64,000 nucleotides of DNA from Pseudomonas putida (lineage in GTDB: Bacteria; Pseudomonadota; Gammaproteobacteria; Pseudomonadales; Pseudomonadaceae): assembly GCF_028682635.1 (NCBI RefSeq), contig NZ_JANHLK010000011.1:160639-224638 (forward strand). The letters run 5' to 3'. The position numbers and the translations under genes were made by a program. Below are positions 36,701-60,755 of this stretch, piece after piece. The notes below the pieces were generated by a model that had not been told where the DNA came from, did not search any database, and worked only from the letters and a program-made list of their open reading frames with translations. Position 1 is the first letter of the stretch. Each line of letters starts with the position of its first letter.

Positions 36701-36875
36701 CCCTGTAGGAGCTGGCTTGCCAGCGATGGATTCGAATACGCCGCGTGTATCCAGAAAGCACGCGTTATCGTTAGCGACCATCGCTGGCAAGCCAGCTCCT
36801 ACAGGGGGTGTGTTTATCCAACAAACACGCGTTATCGTTGGCTACCATCGCTGGCAAGCCAGCTCCTACAGGGGT
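36701..36875. repeat. compound REP element with a duplicated right arm
   Basis: One left arm (CCTGTAGGAGCTGGCTTGCC, 36702-36721) is followed by two copies of the right arm. Direct repeats at 36759-36808 and 36826-36875 share CACGCGTTATCGTT and CCATCGCTGGCAAGCCAGCT. It lies between the last NRPS gene and the hydrolase gene. Confidence 0.85.
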
Positions 36876-36884
36876 GCGGTGTTG

Positions 36885-48640
<11,756 letters not shown>

Positions 48641-48641
<1 letters not shown>

Positions 48642-51600
48642 CAGTTGATCTCCATCTCGTCCAGCAGCGACTCAAGCGCATCCAGACGGGCATCGTTGTC
48701 GGTCGGGGCTTGTTGCCCGGCGGTGGCGGCATAAGCCTGAAGGTCGTTGCTTTCGAACAGCGCGCGCAGCGGCAGCTCGATGCCCAGTTCCAGTTCCACT
48801 CGGGCACTGGCCTGGGCGGCGAGCAGCGAATGCCCGCCCAATTCAAAGAAGTTGTCGCGCCGGCCGATCTGCGCCACGCCCAGCACCTCGGCCCAGATCG
48901 CTGCCAGTTGCTGTTCGAGCTCGCCCTCGGGGGCCTCGAACGGTCGTTGCCAGTCCTCGGCATCCGGTAGCGGCAAGGCCCTGCGGTCGAGCTTGCCGTT
49001 GCTGGTCAGCGGCAAGGCATCGAGCAATAGCCAGTGGCTGGGCACCATGTAGTCCGGCAGGTCGACCTTGAGCGCGGCGCGCAGGTTGTCGCGCCAGTTG
49101 ATCGGATCGTGCGGGGTTTGCTCGGCTACGACGTAGGCGCACAGGTGTGGCCCGCTGTCGCCGGCATGCACGCTCAGCACCGCCTGGCGCACGCCCGGTT
49201 GCGCCAGCAGCGCGGCTTCGATCTCGCCCAGTTCGATGCGGAACCCGCGGATCTTCACCTGTTGGTCGATGCGCCCCAGGTAGTCGATGCTGCCGTCGGC
49301 GCGCTGGCGCGCCAGGTCGCCGCTGCGATACAGGCGTTGCGCGGCATCGAACGGGCTGGGCACAAAACGCTCGGCGGTCAGGCCGAAACGCCCGTGGTAA
49401 CCCCGTGCGAGGCCGGCGCCGGCGATGTACAACTCCCCCGCCACGCCCACCGGCACCGGTTGCAACTGGCTGTCGAGCAGGTACCAGCGCAGGTCGCGGA
49501 TCGGCAGGCCGATCGGGCTCTGGGCCTTGCCGTCGAGGTCGGCAAGGCGGATCGCGCGGTAGGTCACGTGCACCGTGGTTTCGGTGATGCCGTACATGTT
49601 GACCAGGGTCGGTTGCTGGTCGCCAAAGCGTTCGAACCAGGGACGCAGGCTGGCCACTTCCAGGGCTTCGCCACCGAAAATCACCTGGCGCAACGCCAGT
49701 TGGCGCGGGCTGGCGCAGGCGATCGGCAGCAACTGGCGGAAGGCCGTCGGGGTCTGGTTCAACACCGTCACCCCTTCATCGCAAAGCAGGCGGTGGAACT
49801 CCTGGGGCTCGCGGCTGATGTAATACGGCACGATCACCAGGCGCCCGCCGGTGCACAGCGAGCCAAACAGCTCCCACACCGAGAAATCGAAGGCATAGGA
49901 GTGGAACAGGGTCCAGACATCGTCTGCGCCGAAGTTGAACTCGGCCGCGGTGGCGGTGAGCAGGCGCCCGACGTTGCCATGGCTGAGCAAGGCGCCCTTT
50001 GGCCGGCCGGTGGAGCCGGAGGTGTAGATCACGTAGGCGAGATTGTCCGGGGTCGCCAACGGCGCCAGGTTGTCGTCGCTGTAGGCGTCCAGTTGCAACG
50101 CCGCCAGGTCAAGGACCTGCACGCCGTCGCGGTCCGGCAAGCCATCGATCAGGTGAGCCTGGGTCAACAGCAACGCGATGCCACTGTCATCGATCATGTA
50201 GCTCAGGCGCTCGGCCGGGTATTGCGGATCGAGCGGCACGTAGGCGCCACCGGCCTTGAGAATCGCCAGCAAACCGACCACCAGCGGCACCGCCCGCTCG
50301 GTAGCGATACCCACCCGCACTTCGGGGCCGACACCCTGCTCACGCAGTTTGCGCGCCAGGCGGTTGGCCTGGGCGTTGAGCGCCGCGTAGCTCAGCTGCT
50401 CGCCTTCACAGGACAGTGCGATGGCGTCCGGGCGTTGCGCGGCCTGGGCTTCGAACAGCTGATGCAGAGTTGGCGATGGCGCTTGCGCCTCGAACGCCGG
50501 GTTCCAGTGCTGGATCAACGCCTGCTGTTGCGGCGCTTGCAGCAACGGCAGTTCAGCGACACGCTGCTGCGGATCGGCAACCACCGCGCGCAACAGGTTC
50601 AGCCACTGCTCGGCGAAGCGCTGCATCGAGGCCTCGTCGTACAGGTCGGTGGCGTAGCTGAGGCTGGCGGCCAGCGTGTCGCCCTGCTCCTGGGTATCGA
50701 GCACCAGGTCGAACTGCGCGGTGTGTTGCTGCCAGTGCAAACGCTCCACCTGCAGGCCGGCGACCTCGCGCTCGACACTCGCCCCCATCTGCTGCTGGTG
50801 GTTGTAGAGCACCTGGAACAAGGGGCTGTGATTGAGGCTGCGATCCGGTTGCAGGGCATCCACCAGTTGCTCGAACGGCAGGTCCTGATGCACCTGGGCG
50901 TCGAGCGCGACCTGCTTGACCTGTTGCAGCAACGCACTGAACGATTGCTGCCCGTCGATCTCGGCGCGCAGCACCTGGGTATTGATGAAGAAGCCGATCA
51001 GGCCTTCGGTTTCCAGGCGCGAACGGCCGGCGCTCGGCACGCCGACGCTGATGCTCGACTGCCCGCTCTGGCGGTGCAGCAAGGTCTGGAAACTGGCCAG
51101 CAACAGCATGAACAGCGTCACTTGCTGGTGCTGTGCGCGCTCGCGCAAACCGGCCAGCAGTGGGCGATCGACGTTCAGCGTCAGACTGGCGCCGCGTTCG
51201 CTGCGGCGAGCCGGACGGGTCAGTTCACTCGGCAATTCCAGCGGCGCCTGGCTGCCCGCCAGTTGTTCGCGCCACCACGCCAGTTGCCGCGCGCCCTCGC
51301 CGGCTTCCAGCCAGTCGCGCTGCCAACGAGCGTAGTCGCTGTAGTTCACCGGCAGGCTCGAGAGGTTGGCTGCACTGCCTTCGACAGCCGCCTGATACAA
51401 CGCGCTGAATTCATCGACCATGACCTGCATCGACCAGCCATCGGCGGCGATGTGGTGCACGGTGAGCACCAGCACATGCTCTTCGGCGCTGACTTGCAGC
51501 AGCAATGCGCGCCACAGCGGACCGTTGCGCAGGTCGAACGGCCGGGCGATTTCTTCGGCAACGGCGGCGTCGACCGACGACTCATTGAGCTGCCGTTCGC

Positions 51601-54600
51601 TCAGTTGCAACGCCAGTTCCGTGCGCAGCAATGGACGCGCCTGCTGACCGTCCTGTTCGAAGGTGGTGCGCAGGGTCTGGTGCCGGGCCTGCAATTGCAG
51701 GAAGGCTTCGCGCAGGGCCTGGCGGTTCAGTGGTCCCTTGAGGCGCAGTGCGGCGGGGATGTTGTAGGCGCTGCTCTGTGGGTCCAGTTGCCAGAGAATC
51801 CACTGGCGCTGTTGGGCGTAGGACAGAATCGGCGCCTGATCATCGGCTGCACGTTGCAAGGTCGGCTGAGCGCTGGTTTCGGCAAGCATTGCACGCTCGG
51901 CAAATTCCGCCAGATTCGTGGCGGAGAACAGGCTGCTCACCGACAGTTCGATGTTCAGTTGCTGGCGAACCCGCGAGATCACTTGCAGCACCAGCAACGA
52001 ATGGCCGCCCAACTCGAAGAAGTTGTCGTCGCGACTTACCTGCTCGACCTGCAACACGTCCTGCCAGACCTGCGCCAGTTGCGTTTCCAGGCCTTCGGCC
52101 GGGGCAATGAAGGCACGTTGTGCAGCGCCGGCCTCAGCACGCGGCAAGGCCTTGCGGTCGAGTTTGCCGTTGTTGTTGAGCGGCAATTTCGCCAGCATGA
52201 TCAGATGGCTCGGCACCATGTATTCCGGCAGCGACTGGCGCATGACGGCCTTGAGCCCTTCCAGATAGTCGGCCTCGGAAACCACCGCGCCGCTGGCGAC
52301 GATGTACGCCACCAGTTGCGTGCCATCCTGGGCGATGACCGCCGCTTCGCGTACCTCGTCCCGGGCTTGCAGACAGGCTTCGATCTCGCCCATCTCGATG
52401 CGGAAACCGCGAATTTTCACCTGATGGTCGATGCGCCCGACGTATTCCAGATCACCGCTGGCGTTGTAGCGCGCCAGGTCGCCGCTGCGGTACAGCCGCG
52501 CACCCGGTTCGCGGGCGAAGGGGTCCGGGAGGAAACGTTCGGCAGTCAGCGCCGGACGGTCGAAATAACTTTGCGCCAGGCAGGCCGGCGCGCCGATGCA
52601 CAACTCGCCGACACCGTCGGCGGGCAGCAACTGGCCGGCTGCATCCAGCACATACAGTGCGCGGCCGGAAATGGCGCGACCGATCGGAATGCCGAACGCA
52701 TCGCTGGCATCCTCCAGGCGGCACTCATGCACGCTGGACACCACCGTCGCTTCGGTCGGCCCGTAGGTGTTGAGCAGGCGCACGTGGCCCAAGCCGGCCT
52801 GATGCCACTGGCGCAGTCCTTCTACCGACATGGCCTCGCCGCCGACGTGCACCTGACGCAGAGCGCCAAAGTTACGCACCGCACCGCTGGCACATTCACC
52901 GGCCAGCAGGAACCAGTAGGCGGCGGGCAAGTCGGCCACGGTCACACCTTGCTCGACGATCTGTGCAGCCAGTCGACCGGCGTCCCACAGGTCATCGCCA
53001 CGCATGATCAGTGCCGCGCCGACGCACAGGGTCGGGAAGCATTGCTCGACGAAGCCGTCGAAGCTGAAGGTGGCGAATTGCAGTACGCGATCTTCTTTCG
53101 TCAACCTCGAATAATCGGCGGCGGTCTGGCAGAACTCGCGTAAAGCGTCGTGGGCGATGGCCACGCCTTTGGGTTGGCCGGTGGAGCCGGAGGTGTAGAT
53201 GATATAGGCCAGGTCTGCGGCGACGGCGTGGTTCTGCGGATTGCCTTGTGGATAACCGGCGCTGTCGTCGAGGCGCAGGCGTGCCAGCCCCGTCGGCAGC
53301 GGCAGGTCTTCCAGCAGGCCAGGCTCGCACAGCAGCACGTCAAGACGGCTGTCGTCGATCATGTAAGCCAGGCGTTCAGCCGGGTATTTCGGGTCCAGCG
53401 GCACATAGGCCGCGCCGCTTTTCAGCACCGCCAGCAGGCTGACGATCAACTGCGGGCCACGACGCAACGCCAGACCGACACGCTTGCCGGGGCCTGCGCC
53501 ATTGTCGATCAGGCGATGGGCCAGGCGGTTGGCCTGGGCATTGAGTTCGCCGTAGCTCAGGCTTTGGCCGTCGACCTGCAACGCCAGTGCATCCGGAGTC
53601 GCGGCGGCTTGAGCGGCGATGCGTTCATGGACCAGAAGCACTGTGGATAACTCAACCGTGGCCGGTTGGCTGATGGCGAGTACCGCGTTCTTGCCTTCGG
53701 CATCGAGCAGTTCCAGCGCACCCAGCGCCGCGTCTGGTGAAGCCACCAATTGCATCAGCAGGTGCTGCAGATTGGCCGACAGTTGAGCGACTTGAGCGGC
53801 ACTGAAGCGCGCCGCGTCGTAGCTGAAATCCAGGCTCAGGACTTCACCCAGTTCGACGCCCAGAGTCAGCGGATAGTGCGTACGCTCGTGGTTATGCAAA
53901 TTGCCGAACGACAACCCCGCCGGTGCGCCCTGCTTCAGCGCCTGGGCAACGGGGAAGTTTTCGAACACCAGCAAACTGTCGAACAATGCCGAGCCCTGCT
54001 GCCCCGCCCAGCCCTGAATGTCATACAACGGCACATGCTCGAACTCGCGCATGGCCAGGTTCAGGCCTTGCAACTCGCCGAGCCACTGGCTGACGGTCTG
54101 GTCCGGCTTCATCGCGCACACCAGCGGCAGGGTGTTGATAAACAGCCCGAGCTGTTCTTCGATCCCCGGCAGCGGCGCCGAACGGCCGGCCACGGTGGCG
54201 CCGAACACCACGCAGTCCTGGCCGGTGTAGCGCTGCAACAACAGACTCCACGCCGCTTGCAGCACGGTGTTGAGGGTGACTTTCTGCTGCCGGGCGAACT
54301 CGGCCAGACGCTGGGTCGCGCGTGGGTCGATGGTCACGCGACATTCCTCGCTGCCTGCCCCCCCGACGGGAGGACGCAAGGCTTCGGCCAGCAGCGTTGG
54401 CGCTTCAAGCGGTGCCAGTGCGGCTTTCCAGAATTGTTCGCCAGCGGCCGTCGATTGCTGCTGCAACCAGCCCAGGTAATCGCGGTACTGCCCAGTCGGT
54501 GCCGGCAGCGCATGCCCGGCGGCATAGTGCTGGATGACTTCGGCGAGCAACTGCGCGTTGCTCCAGCCGTCCATCAGGATGTGATGGCTGGTGTAGATCA

Positions 54601-57600
54601 GGTGCCAGGTATCAGCGCTGGTGCGCACCAGCTTCAAGCGCAACAGCGGTGCCGTGCCCAATTCGAAACCTTGCGCGCGTTCGGCATCGGCCAGGGCGTC
54701 GGTATCGGTCGCTTCCAGCACTTGCAGTGGTAATGCGACCTGACGGGCAATCGCCTGGTGCGCCACGTCCAGGCCTTGCCAGTGGAAGCTGCTGCGCAGG
54801 ATGTCGTGACGCTCGACCGCGGCCTGCCAGGAGCGGGTGAAGCGCTCACAGTCCAGGCCACCGATGTCCAGGCGCAGCTGACTGATGTAGGCGCCGACTT
54901 GCGGCTCGTACAGGGTGTGAAAGAGCATGCCCTGCTGCATTGGCGACAGCGGATACAGGTCTTCGAGCGCCGCGACATTCATCGGCAAAACATCGAGCTG
55001 CGCCTGATCGATCCGCGCCAACGGGAAGTCTGACGGAGTGGCCTGGGGTGCTGGCAACGAGCAGCAGTGATCGATCAAGGCGTTGAGCTCCAGCGCGTAG
55101 TCGTCCGCCAGACCCTGGATGGTCGCGGTGTCGAACATCTCGCGGCTGAAGCCCCAGCTCAGGGACAGCTCGCCACCGTAGACCTGACCTTCGACCACCA
55201 GCCAATTGCCCAGGGTTGCCGCCGGGTCCTGCGCCATGCCGTTGCCTTCGGTGGACGGGGTGAACAACGCCCCCTCATCGAACTGACGGTCGAACTGTCC
55301 CAGGTAGTTGAAGGTGATGCGCGGTTGCGCCAGCGCCGCCAGTTCGGCGCGGACTTCAGGTGTGCCGAGGTAACGCAGCGCGCCGTAGCCCAGGCCTTTG
55401 TCCGGGACTTTGCGCAGTTGCTCCTTGATGGATTTGATCGATGCGCCGAGCTCAAGGGCCGGTGTCAGGTTGACCGGGAACAGGCTGGTGAACCAGCCGA
55501 CGCTGCGGGTCAGGTCGATGTCGTCGAACAGGTCTTCGCGACCATGGCCTTCGAGCTGGATCAGCGTGCTGCCCTGCCCGCTCCAGCGGCAAACGGTGCG
55601 GGCCAGGGCGGTCAGCAGCAGGTCGTTGACCCGGGTACGGTAGGCCGCCGGGGCCTGTTGCAGTAGCTTGCGGGTTTGCTCGGTGTCGAGCTTGAGTTCG
55701 AGTTTTTCTTCGAAACGGTTTTCCAGCGCGCCGTTCGGGCGCTCGCACGGCAGGTCTTTTGGCGCGTGTTGCAGTTCGGCCTGCCAGTGGCCGAGGCTGT
55801 GCTCGAAGGCTGGTATATGCGCCTGCAAGCGCGCGACCCAACGCTGATAGGTGCTGGTTTTGGCCGGCGCGCTGCCGCCGTTGTAGAAGTGCTGCAGATC
55901 TTCCAGCAGTACGCGCCAGGACACGCCGTCCACCGCCAGGTGGTGGATCACCAGCAGCAAACGTTCAGAGCCGTCGGCCATCGCCACCCACATTGCGCGC
56001 AGCAACGGGCCATTGTGCAAGTCGAGACTGCGCTGGGCGTCGTCGCACAAAGCGTTGAGCTGCTCGACCGATTGCGCCTGACGCTGCCACAGCACCGACT
56101 CCGTAGTCGGCGCGTCGTAGGTTTGCTGCCAAGCGTTTTCTACCTGTGCATAACGCAGGCGCAGGCTGTCGTGTTGGGTCAGCAATTGTTCCAGGGCGCG
56201 CTCCAGCGCTGCGACGTTCAACGGCTCGCGCGGCACCAGCAACAGCGACTGGTTCCAGTGCTGACGCTCGGGGATGTTTTGTTCGAAGAACCATTGTTGC
56301 ACTGGCGCCAACGCCACTGCGCCAACCGCAGGGCCTTGGTCGATCTGCGATTGCTCGCCACTGCGAGCCGCCTGGGCGAGGCTGCGGATGGTCTGGTGCT
56401 GGAAGAGATCCTTGGGGCTGAGCACGATGCCGGCCTGGCGCGCGCGGCTGACCACCTGCATGGAGACGATGGAGTCGCCGCCCAGTTCGAAGAAATTGTC
56501 TTCCAGGCCGACGTTGTCGATGGCCAGCACGTCCTGCCAGATCGCGGCGAGGGATTTCTCCAGCTCGCTGCGTGGCGCGACGTGTTCGCGTTGCTGCTGG
56601 CTGCCATCCACCGCTGGCAAGGCCTTGCGGTCGAGCTTGCCGTTGGGGGTCAGCGGCAGTTGTCCGAGGAACAACAGGAACGCCGGGACCATGTAGTCCG
56701 GCAGGTGCTGGCGCAGCGCTGCTTTCAGGGATTCACGCAGGGTCGCTTGCGCGTCGGGGTCGTCCAGCAACGCCGAATCGTTCGGCACGATGTAGGCCAC
56801 CAGTTGCTGACCGCTGGCGCCGTCCTGGGCCAGCACCGCCAGTTCGCGCACCGCCTCCTGCTGCAACAGCCGCGCTTCGATTTCGCCCAGCTCGATACGG
56901 AAGCCACGGACCTTGACCTGATGATCGATACGGCCGACGTATTGCAGGGTGCCGTCGGCCTGATAGCGCGTCAGGTCGCCGGTGCGATACAGGCGATCGC
57001 CAGTGCTGGAAAACGGATTGGGTACATATTTTTCAGCGGTCAGGCCCGGCCGTGCGAGGTAACCACGGGTGATGCCCGCGCCGCTCAGGTACAACTCGGC
57101 GGACACGCCTTGGGGCACCGGTTGCAGTTCGGCATCGAGCAGATAGCTGGCGGTGTGCTTGAGCGGCCGGCCGATATTGGCGTGGCCACCGGCTTCGCGG
57201 CGGGTCCAGGTGGAATAGGTGGTGTCTTCCGACGGGCCATACAGATCGTAGACATGCTCGACGGTCGGCTGCTGGTACAGAGCCTCCACCAGGCTTTGCT
57301 TGAGCGGCTCACCGGCCAGGTTGATGATGCGCACGCTCGACGGGATCTGCCCGTCGCGCTGCAGTGCGTTGATCGCCGATGGCACGGTGTTGATCAGGCG
57401 TACCCGATCCCGCGCCGGCAGTTGCGGCAACTCCAGGGCGTTGCGGGCGATGATCAGCGAGCCACCGTTGGCCAGGGTGACGAACAGCTCCCACACCGAC
57501 AGGTCGAAGCACACCGAAGTCGACGCCAGTACACCCTGGATGTCCTCGCGGCTGTACACCGATCCGGACCAGTCGATCAGCGCCATCACGTTACGATGGG

Positions 57601-59623
57601 CAATCGCCACGCCCTTGGGCTTGCCGGTGGAACCGGAGGTGTAGATCACGTAGGCCAGGTTGTCCGGGGTGACGCGGGTGACCGGGGCGCTTTGCGGGTA
57701 GGCGGCGAGCGACTGGATCTCGTCCATCAGCAGGACTTGAGTGTCTGCGCTCACACTCAACGATTCGGCGACGGCCTGCTGTGTGATCAGCACGAGCGCG
57801 CGACTGTCCTCGAGCATGTAGGCGACGCGCTCGGCCGGGTAATCCGGGTCCAACGGTACGTAGGCGCCGCCAGCCTTGAGGACCGCCAGCAAGGCCACCA
57901 ACAGTTGCTCGGAACGCTGCATGGCCACACCGACCCGCACTTCCGGGCCGACGCCAAGCTCAATCAGCTTGTGGGCCAGGCGATTGGCTTGCTGGTCGAG
58001 TTCGTTGTAGGTCAGTTGCTTGTCCGCAAAGGTCACGGCCAATGCATCAGGGCTTGCAGCCACTTGCTGGCTGATCATCTGATGAATGCACAGGTCCTGC
58101 GGGGCGCTGTCATCAGCGCGGTTCCAGTCGTGGACGATGCGCTGATACTCGGCCTGTTCCAGCAACGGCAAATCGCTGATGCGCTGCTGCGAATCACTGA
58201 CCATGCCTTGCAGCAAGCGTGTCCAGTGCTGCGCCATGCGCGCGATGGTCGCGGCGTCGAACAGGTCGTTGGCGTAGGTCAGTGCCGCGTGGAGCTTGCC
58301 GCCCTTTTCATAGGTGTCCAGTGTGAGGTCGAACTGCGTGGTGCGCCCTTGCCATTCGATCATGCCCAGCGCCAGGCCGGACGCTGTGGTGACTGTGGAG
58401 ATATCCGCGACCTGCGGCTGATGGTTGTACATCACCTGGAACAGCGGCGTGTGGCTGAGGCTGCGTTCCAGTTTCAAGGCTTCGACGAGGCGCTCGAACG
58501 GCAGGTCCTGGTGAGCCTGGGCGCCCAGCGCGGTTTCCTTGATGCGCCGCAGCAGTTCGTCGACCCTGGTCTGCCCGTCCAGTTGCGTGCGCAGCACCTG
58601 GGTGTTGACGAAGAAGCCGATCAGCCCTTCGATTTCGGCGCGGTTGCGGTTGGCGATCGGCACGCCGACGCGCAAGTCGGTCTGCCCGGTATAGCGATGC
58701 AGCAGCACGTTGAAGGCGCCGAGCAGCAGCATGAACAGGGTGATGTTGTGCTTCTGCGCGGTGGCCCGCAGTTGCTCGGCCAACTGCCCGTCGACGGCGA
58801 ATTCGTAGCGGGTGCCGCGGTAGCTCGGCATCGCCGGGCGTGGGTGATCGAGGGGCAGTTCCAGCACCGGATGCTCGTCACCCAGTTGCGCTTGCCAGTA
58901 GTCGAGTTGGCGCGCCTGCTCGCCGGCCTCCAGCCAGCGCCGTTGCCACAGGGCGTAGTCGCTGTACTGGATTGGCAAGGGCGCCAGTTGCGGTAACGTG
59001 CCGGCATCGAAGGCGTCGTAGCAGCGGACGAACTCGTCGATCAGCACGTTCATCGACCAGCCGTCGGACACGATGTGGTGCAGGGTCAGCAGCAGGACGT
59101 GTTCCTGTTCGGCCAGCTTGAGCAAGGTGACGCGCAGCAACGGACCGACGCCCAGATCGAACGGCAGCACCGATTGCAGCTCGGCGGACTCGGCCACGGC
59201 CTGCTCGCGCTCGCTAGCCGGCAAGGCGCTGAAGTCCACATGATCGATCACCAGCGACGCGGTGGCCGGCACTTGCAGCAGGCTGTCGTTGGGCTGCGGC
59301 GCAAACACCGTGCGCAAGGTTTCGTGACGCGCCACCAGGCTGGCGAATGCCTGTTCCAGCGCCGCCAGGTTCAGACGACCAGTCAGGCGCACCGCACCCG
59401 GCAAATTGTAGGCGCCGCTTTGCGGATCAAGCCGCCAGAGAAACCACATGCGTCGCTGGGCGTACGACAGCGCCTGGTGATCCTCGGCAAGGGCCCCGGC
59501 CGGAATCGGAAACCGGGCGAAATCCACGCCCTCCTTGTGCAAGGCCGCAAGGAACAGCTGGCGCTTTTCCAGGGGCAACCCGATAAACCGGCGAGCAAGT
59601 TTCAAGGAGTCTTCAGCATTCAT
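48641..59623 (-). CDS. pyoverdine peptide synthetase, three-module NRPS (D-Ala, Lys, Thr)
   Basis: 3660 aa, PvdI/PvdJ-like. Module 1: C (HHIVSDG near 181), A (YTSGSTG near 662), T (GGDS near 1049), E (HHLAVDG near 1226, EGHGRE, NYLGQFD). Module 2: C (YPLSPMQQG near 1555, HHILMDGWS near 1678, DCL type as expected after E), A (near 2141), T (GGHS near 2538). Module 3: C (HHIAADG near 2723, LCL), A (near 3198), T (GGHS near 3595). There is no TE; the protein ends with a short acidic helix (ALESLLDEMEIN), possibly a docking tail. Pocket residues give D-L-W-N-N-A-L-T-Y (Ala-like), D-G-E-D-H-G-T-V-V (Lys), D-F-W-N-I-G-M-V-H (Thr). The starting LCL C domain implies an upstream donor (PvdL or another NRPS) outside the window. 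A variant PvdS box and a Fur-like box lie within 100 bp upstream. Confidence 0.95.
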
Positions 59624-59678
59624 TTCTCAGCATCCGGATCAGTAGGCAGGAAGCACAAAGGCGCGTCGTCCCTATAAA

Positions 59679-59701
59679 ACGAATGCAGACGGGAAAAATT
59701 A
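59679..59701 (-). promoter_or_regulatory. variant PvdS-type promoter of the NRPS operon
   Basis: The minus strand reads TAATT (59701-59697), 15 nt, CGT (59681-59679), or CTAAT with 16 nt, one mismatch from TAAAT-16-CGT. Its distance to the NRPS start (55 bp) matches the perfect boxes in the locus. Confidence 0.55.
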
Positions 59702-59720
59702 GCGAATGAGAATAAGTATC
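59702..59720 (-). promoter_or_regulatory. putative Fur box upstream of the NRPS operon
   Basis: The plus strand reads GCGAATGAGAATAAGTATC, a good Fur-type match (AATGAGAATAA core), immediately upstream of and touching the -35-like element at 59701. Confidence 0.55.
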
Positions 59721-59735
59721 AGGATGGCAAAACAT

Positions 59736-59826
59736 TGTGGGAGCGGGCTTGCTCGCGATAGAGGTGTATCAGACACCATTGATGTCGACTGACACTCCGT
59801 TATCGCGAGCAAGCTCGCTCCCACAG
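59736..59826. repeat. REP-type palindrome between NRPS and pvdG
   Basis: Arms TGTGGGAGCGGGCTTGCTCG and CGAGCAAGCTCGCTCCCACA (one mismatch), same family as 9711. It probably separates pvdG transcription from the NRPS promoter. Confidence 0.88.
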
Positions 59827-59851
59827 GGATTCGGTAATGTTTGCGATTGGG

Positions 59852-60586
59852 TTAACCCACAGCGGCCATGGCGTGCCGACGATGATGAACTTCAAGCTGA
59901 TCCTTGATCACCTTGAGCACCTTGGCCTCATGCTCATGAATGAAAAAATGCCCACCCGCCAACATGTCCACGGAAAAGCTGCCGTGGGTTTCCTTGCGCC
60001 AGCCCATCAGTTGTTCGGTCGTTGCCCGGTCCGCCTTGCCGCCGAGCACGTGCACCGGGCATTTGAGCAGCGGTCGCTGCATCGGCTCGAAGCGCCCGCA
60101 CAACTGGAAGTCGGCGCGCAGGATTGGCAACGTCAGGCTCATCAACTCTTCGTTGGCCAGGACTTCTTCGCTGGTGCCGTTGAGGCTGCGCAACTGCTCG
60201 ATCAACTCGGCATCGGATTTGGGTTCGGCAAATCCACGGTCGTAGTCCTCGCGCAGGGTTGGCGCCGCCGTGCCCGAGGCAAAGAGCGCCACCGGTTCCG
60301 GGCAGCCAAGCGAGCGCAAGGCGTGGGCCATTTCGCAAGCGAGCAGCGCACCCAGGCTGTGGCCGAACAGGGCATACGGCGCCTTGAGCGTGGTTTTTTG
60401 TTCCTGTGCGAGCTGCAGCGCCAGACGACGCATGTCGGTATGCAATGGCTCGCCGAAACGGGCACCCCGCCCCGGCAGTTCCACCGGTTGCAGCTTGATC
60501 CACTCCGGCAGCTTGCGCCGCCAGCGGCTATAGACCATGGCACTCGCGCCGGAATAGGGCAGGCACAGCAATGTCAGCGGGGTCAC
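59852..60586 (-). CDS. pvdG: type II thioesterase PvdG (NRPS editing)
   Basis: 244 aa (PAO1 PvdG 254). Stand-alone alpha/beta-hydrolase thioesterase that clears mis-primed NRPS carrier domains. Motifs: LLCLPYSGASAMVYSRWRRK, PVELPGRGARFGE, nucleophile Ser in ALFGHSLGALLA, and His in LAGGHFFIHEH. A GTG start at 60586 is chosen because CGAGGTAAG lies 5-13 nt before it and the fold begins there (VTPLTLLCLPYSG). The frame is open to 60718, but that extension runs through a REP element. A variant PvdS promoter lies 35 bp upstream. Confidence 0.92.
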   Translation of the reverse strand: MTPLTLLCLPYSGASAMVYSRWRRKLPEWIKLQPVELPGRGARFGEPLHTDMRRLALQLAQEQKTTLKAPYALFGHSLGALLACEMAHALRSLGCPEPVALFASGTAAPTLREDYDRGFAEPKSDAELIEQLRSLNGTSEEVLANEELMSLTLPILRADFQLCGRFEPMQRPLLKCPVHVLGGKADRATTEQLMGWRKETHGSFSVDMLAGGHFFIHEHEAKVLKVIKDQLEVHHRRHAMAAVG

Positions 60587-60620
60587 GGGGCTTACCTCGA
60601 AATGTTGTCTAGGTAAGAGA

Positions 60621-60644
60621 ACGGATAAGCGCCAAGGAGAATTA
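60621..60644 (-). promoter_or_regulatory. variant PvdS promoter of pvdG
   Basis: On the minus strand TAATT (60644-60640), 16 nt, CGT (60623-60621). One base off TAAAT, with correct spacing and distance to the GTG start. Confidence 0.6.
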
Positions 60645-60660
60645 GTCGGATGAATCCCCC

Positions 60661-60747
60661 CCTGTGGGAGCGAGCCTGCTCGCGATGGTATGTCAGACAC
60701 ATCGGTGTCGCCTGACACTCCATCGCGAGCAAGCTCGCTCCTACAGG
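60661..60747. repeat. REP-type palindrome (variant of the GGGAGCGGGC family)
   Basis: Arms CCTGTGGGAGCGAGCCTGCT and AGCAAGCTCGCTCCTACAGG, with inner GTCAGACAC/GTGTCGCCTGAC, between pvdG and the MFS gene. Confidence 0.85.
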
Positions 60748-60755
60748 TAAATGCT

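Noticed and set aside
36701..36875. CRISPR-like repeat array
   Set aside because: Only two direct copies with palindromic REP arms, no regular spacers and no cas genes.
60587..60718. N-terminal extension of PvdG
   Set aside because: The extension would translate through the PvdS-type promoter and a REP palindrome. The thioesterase fold begins at the GTG preceded by GAGG.
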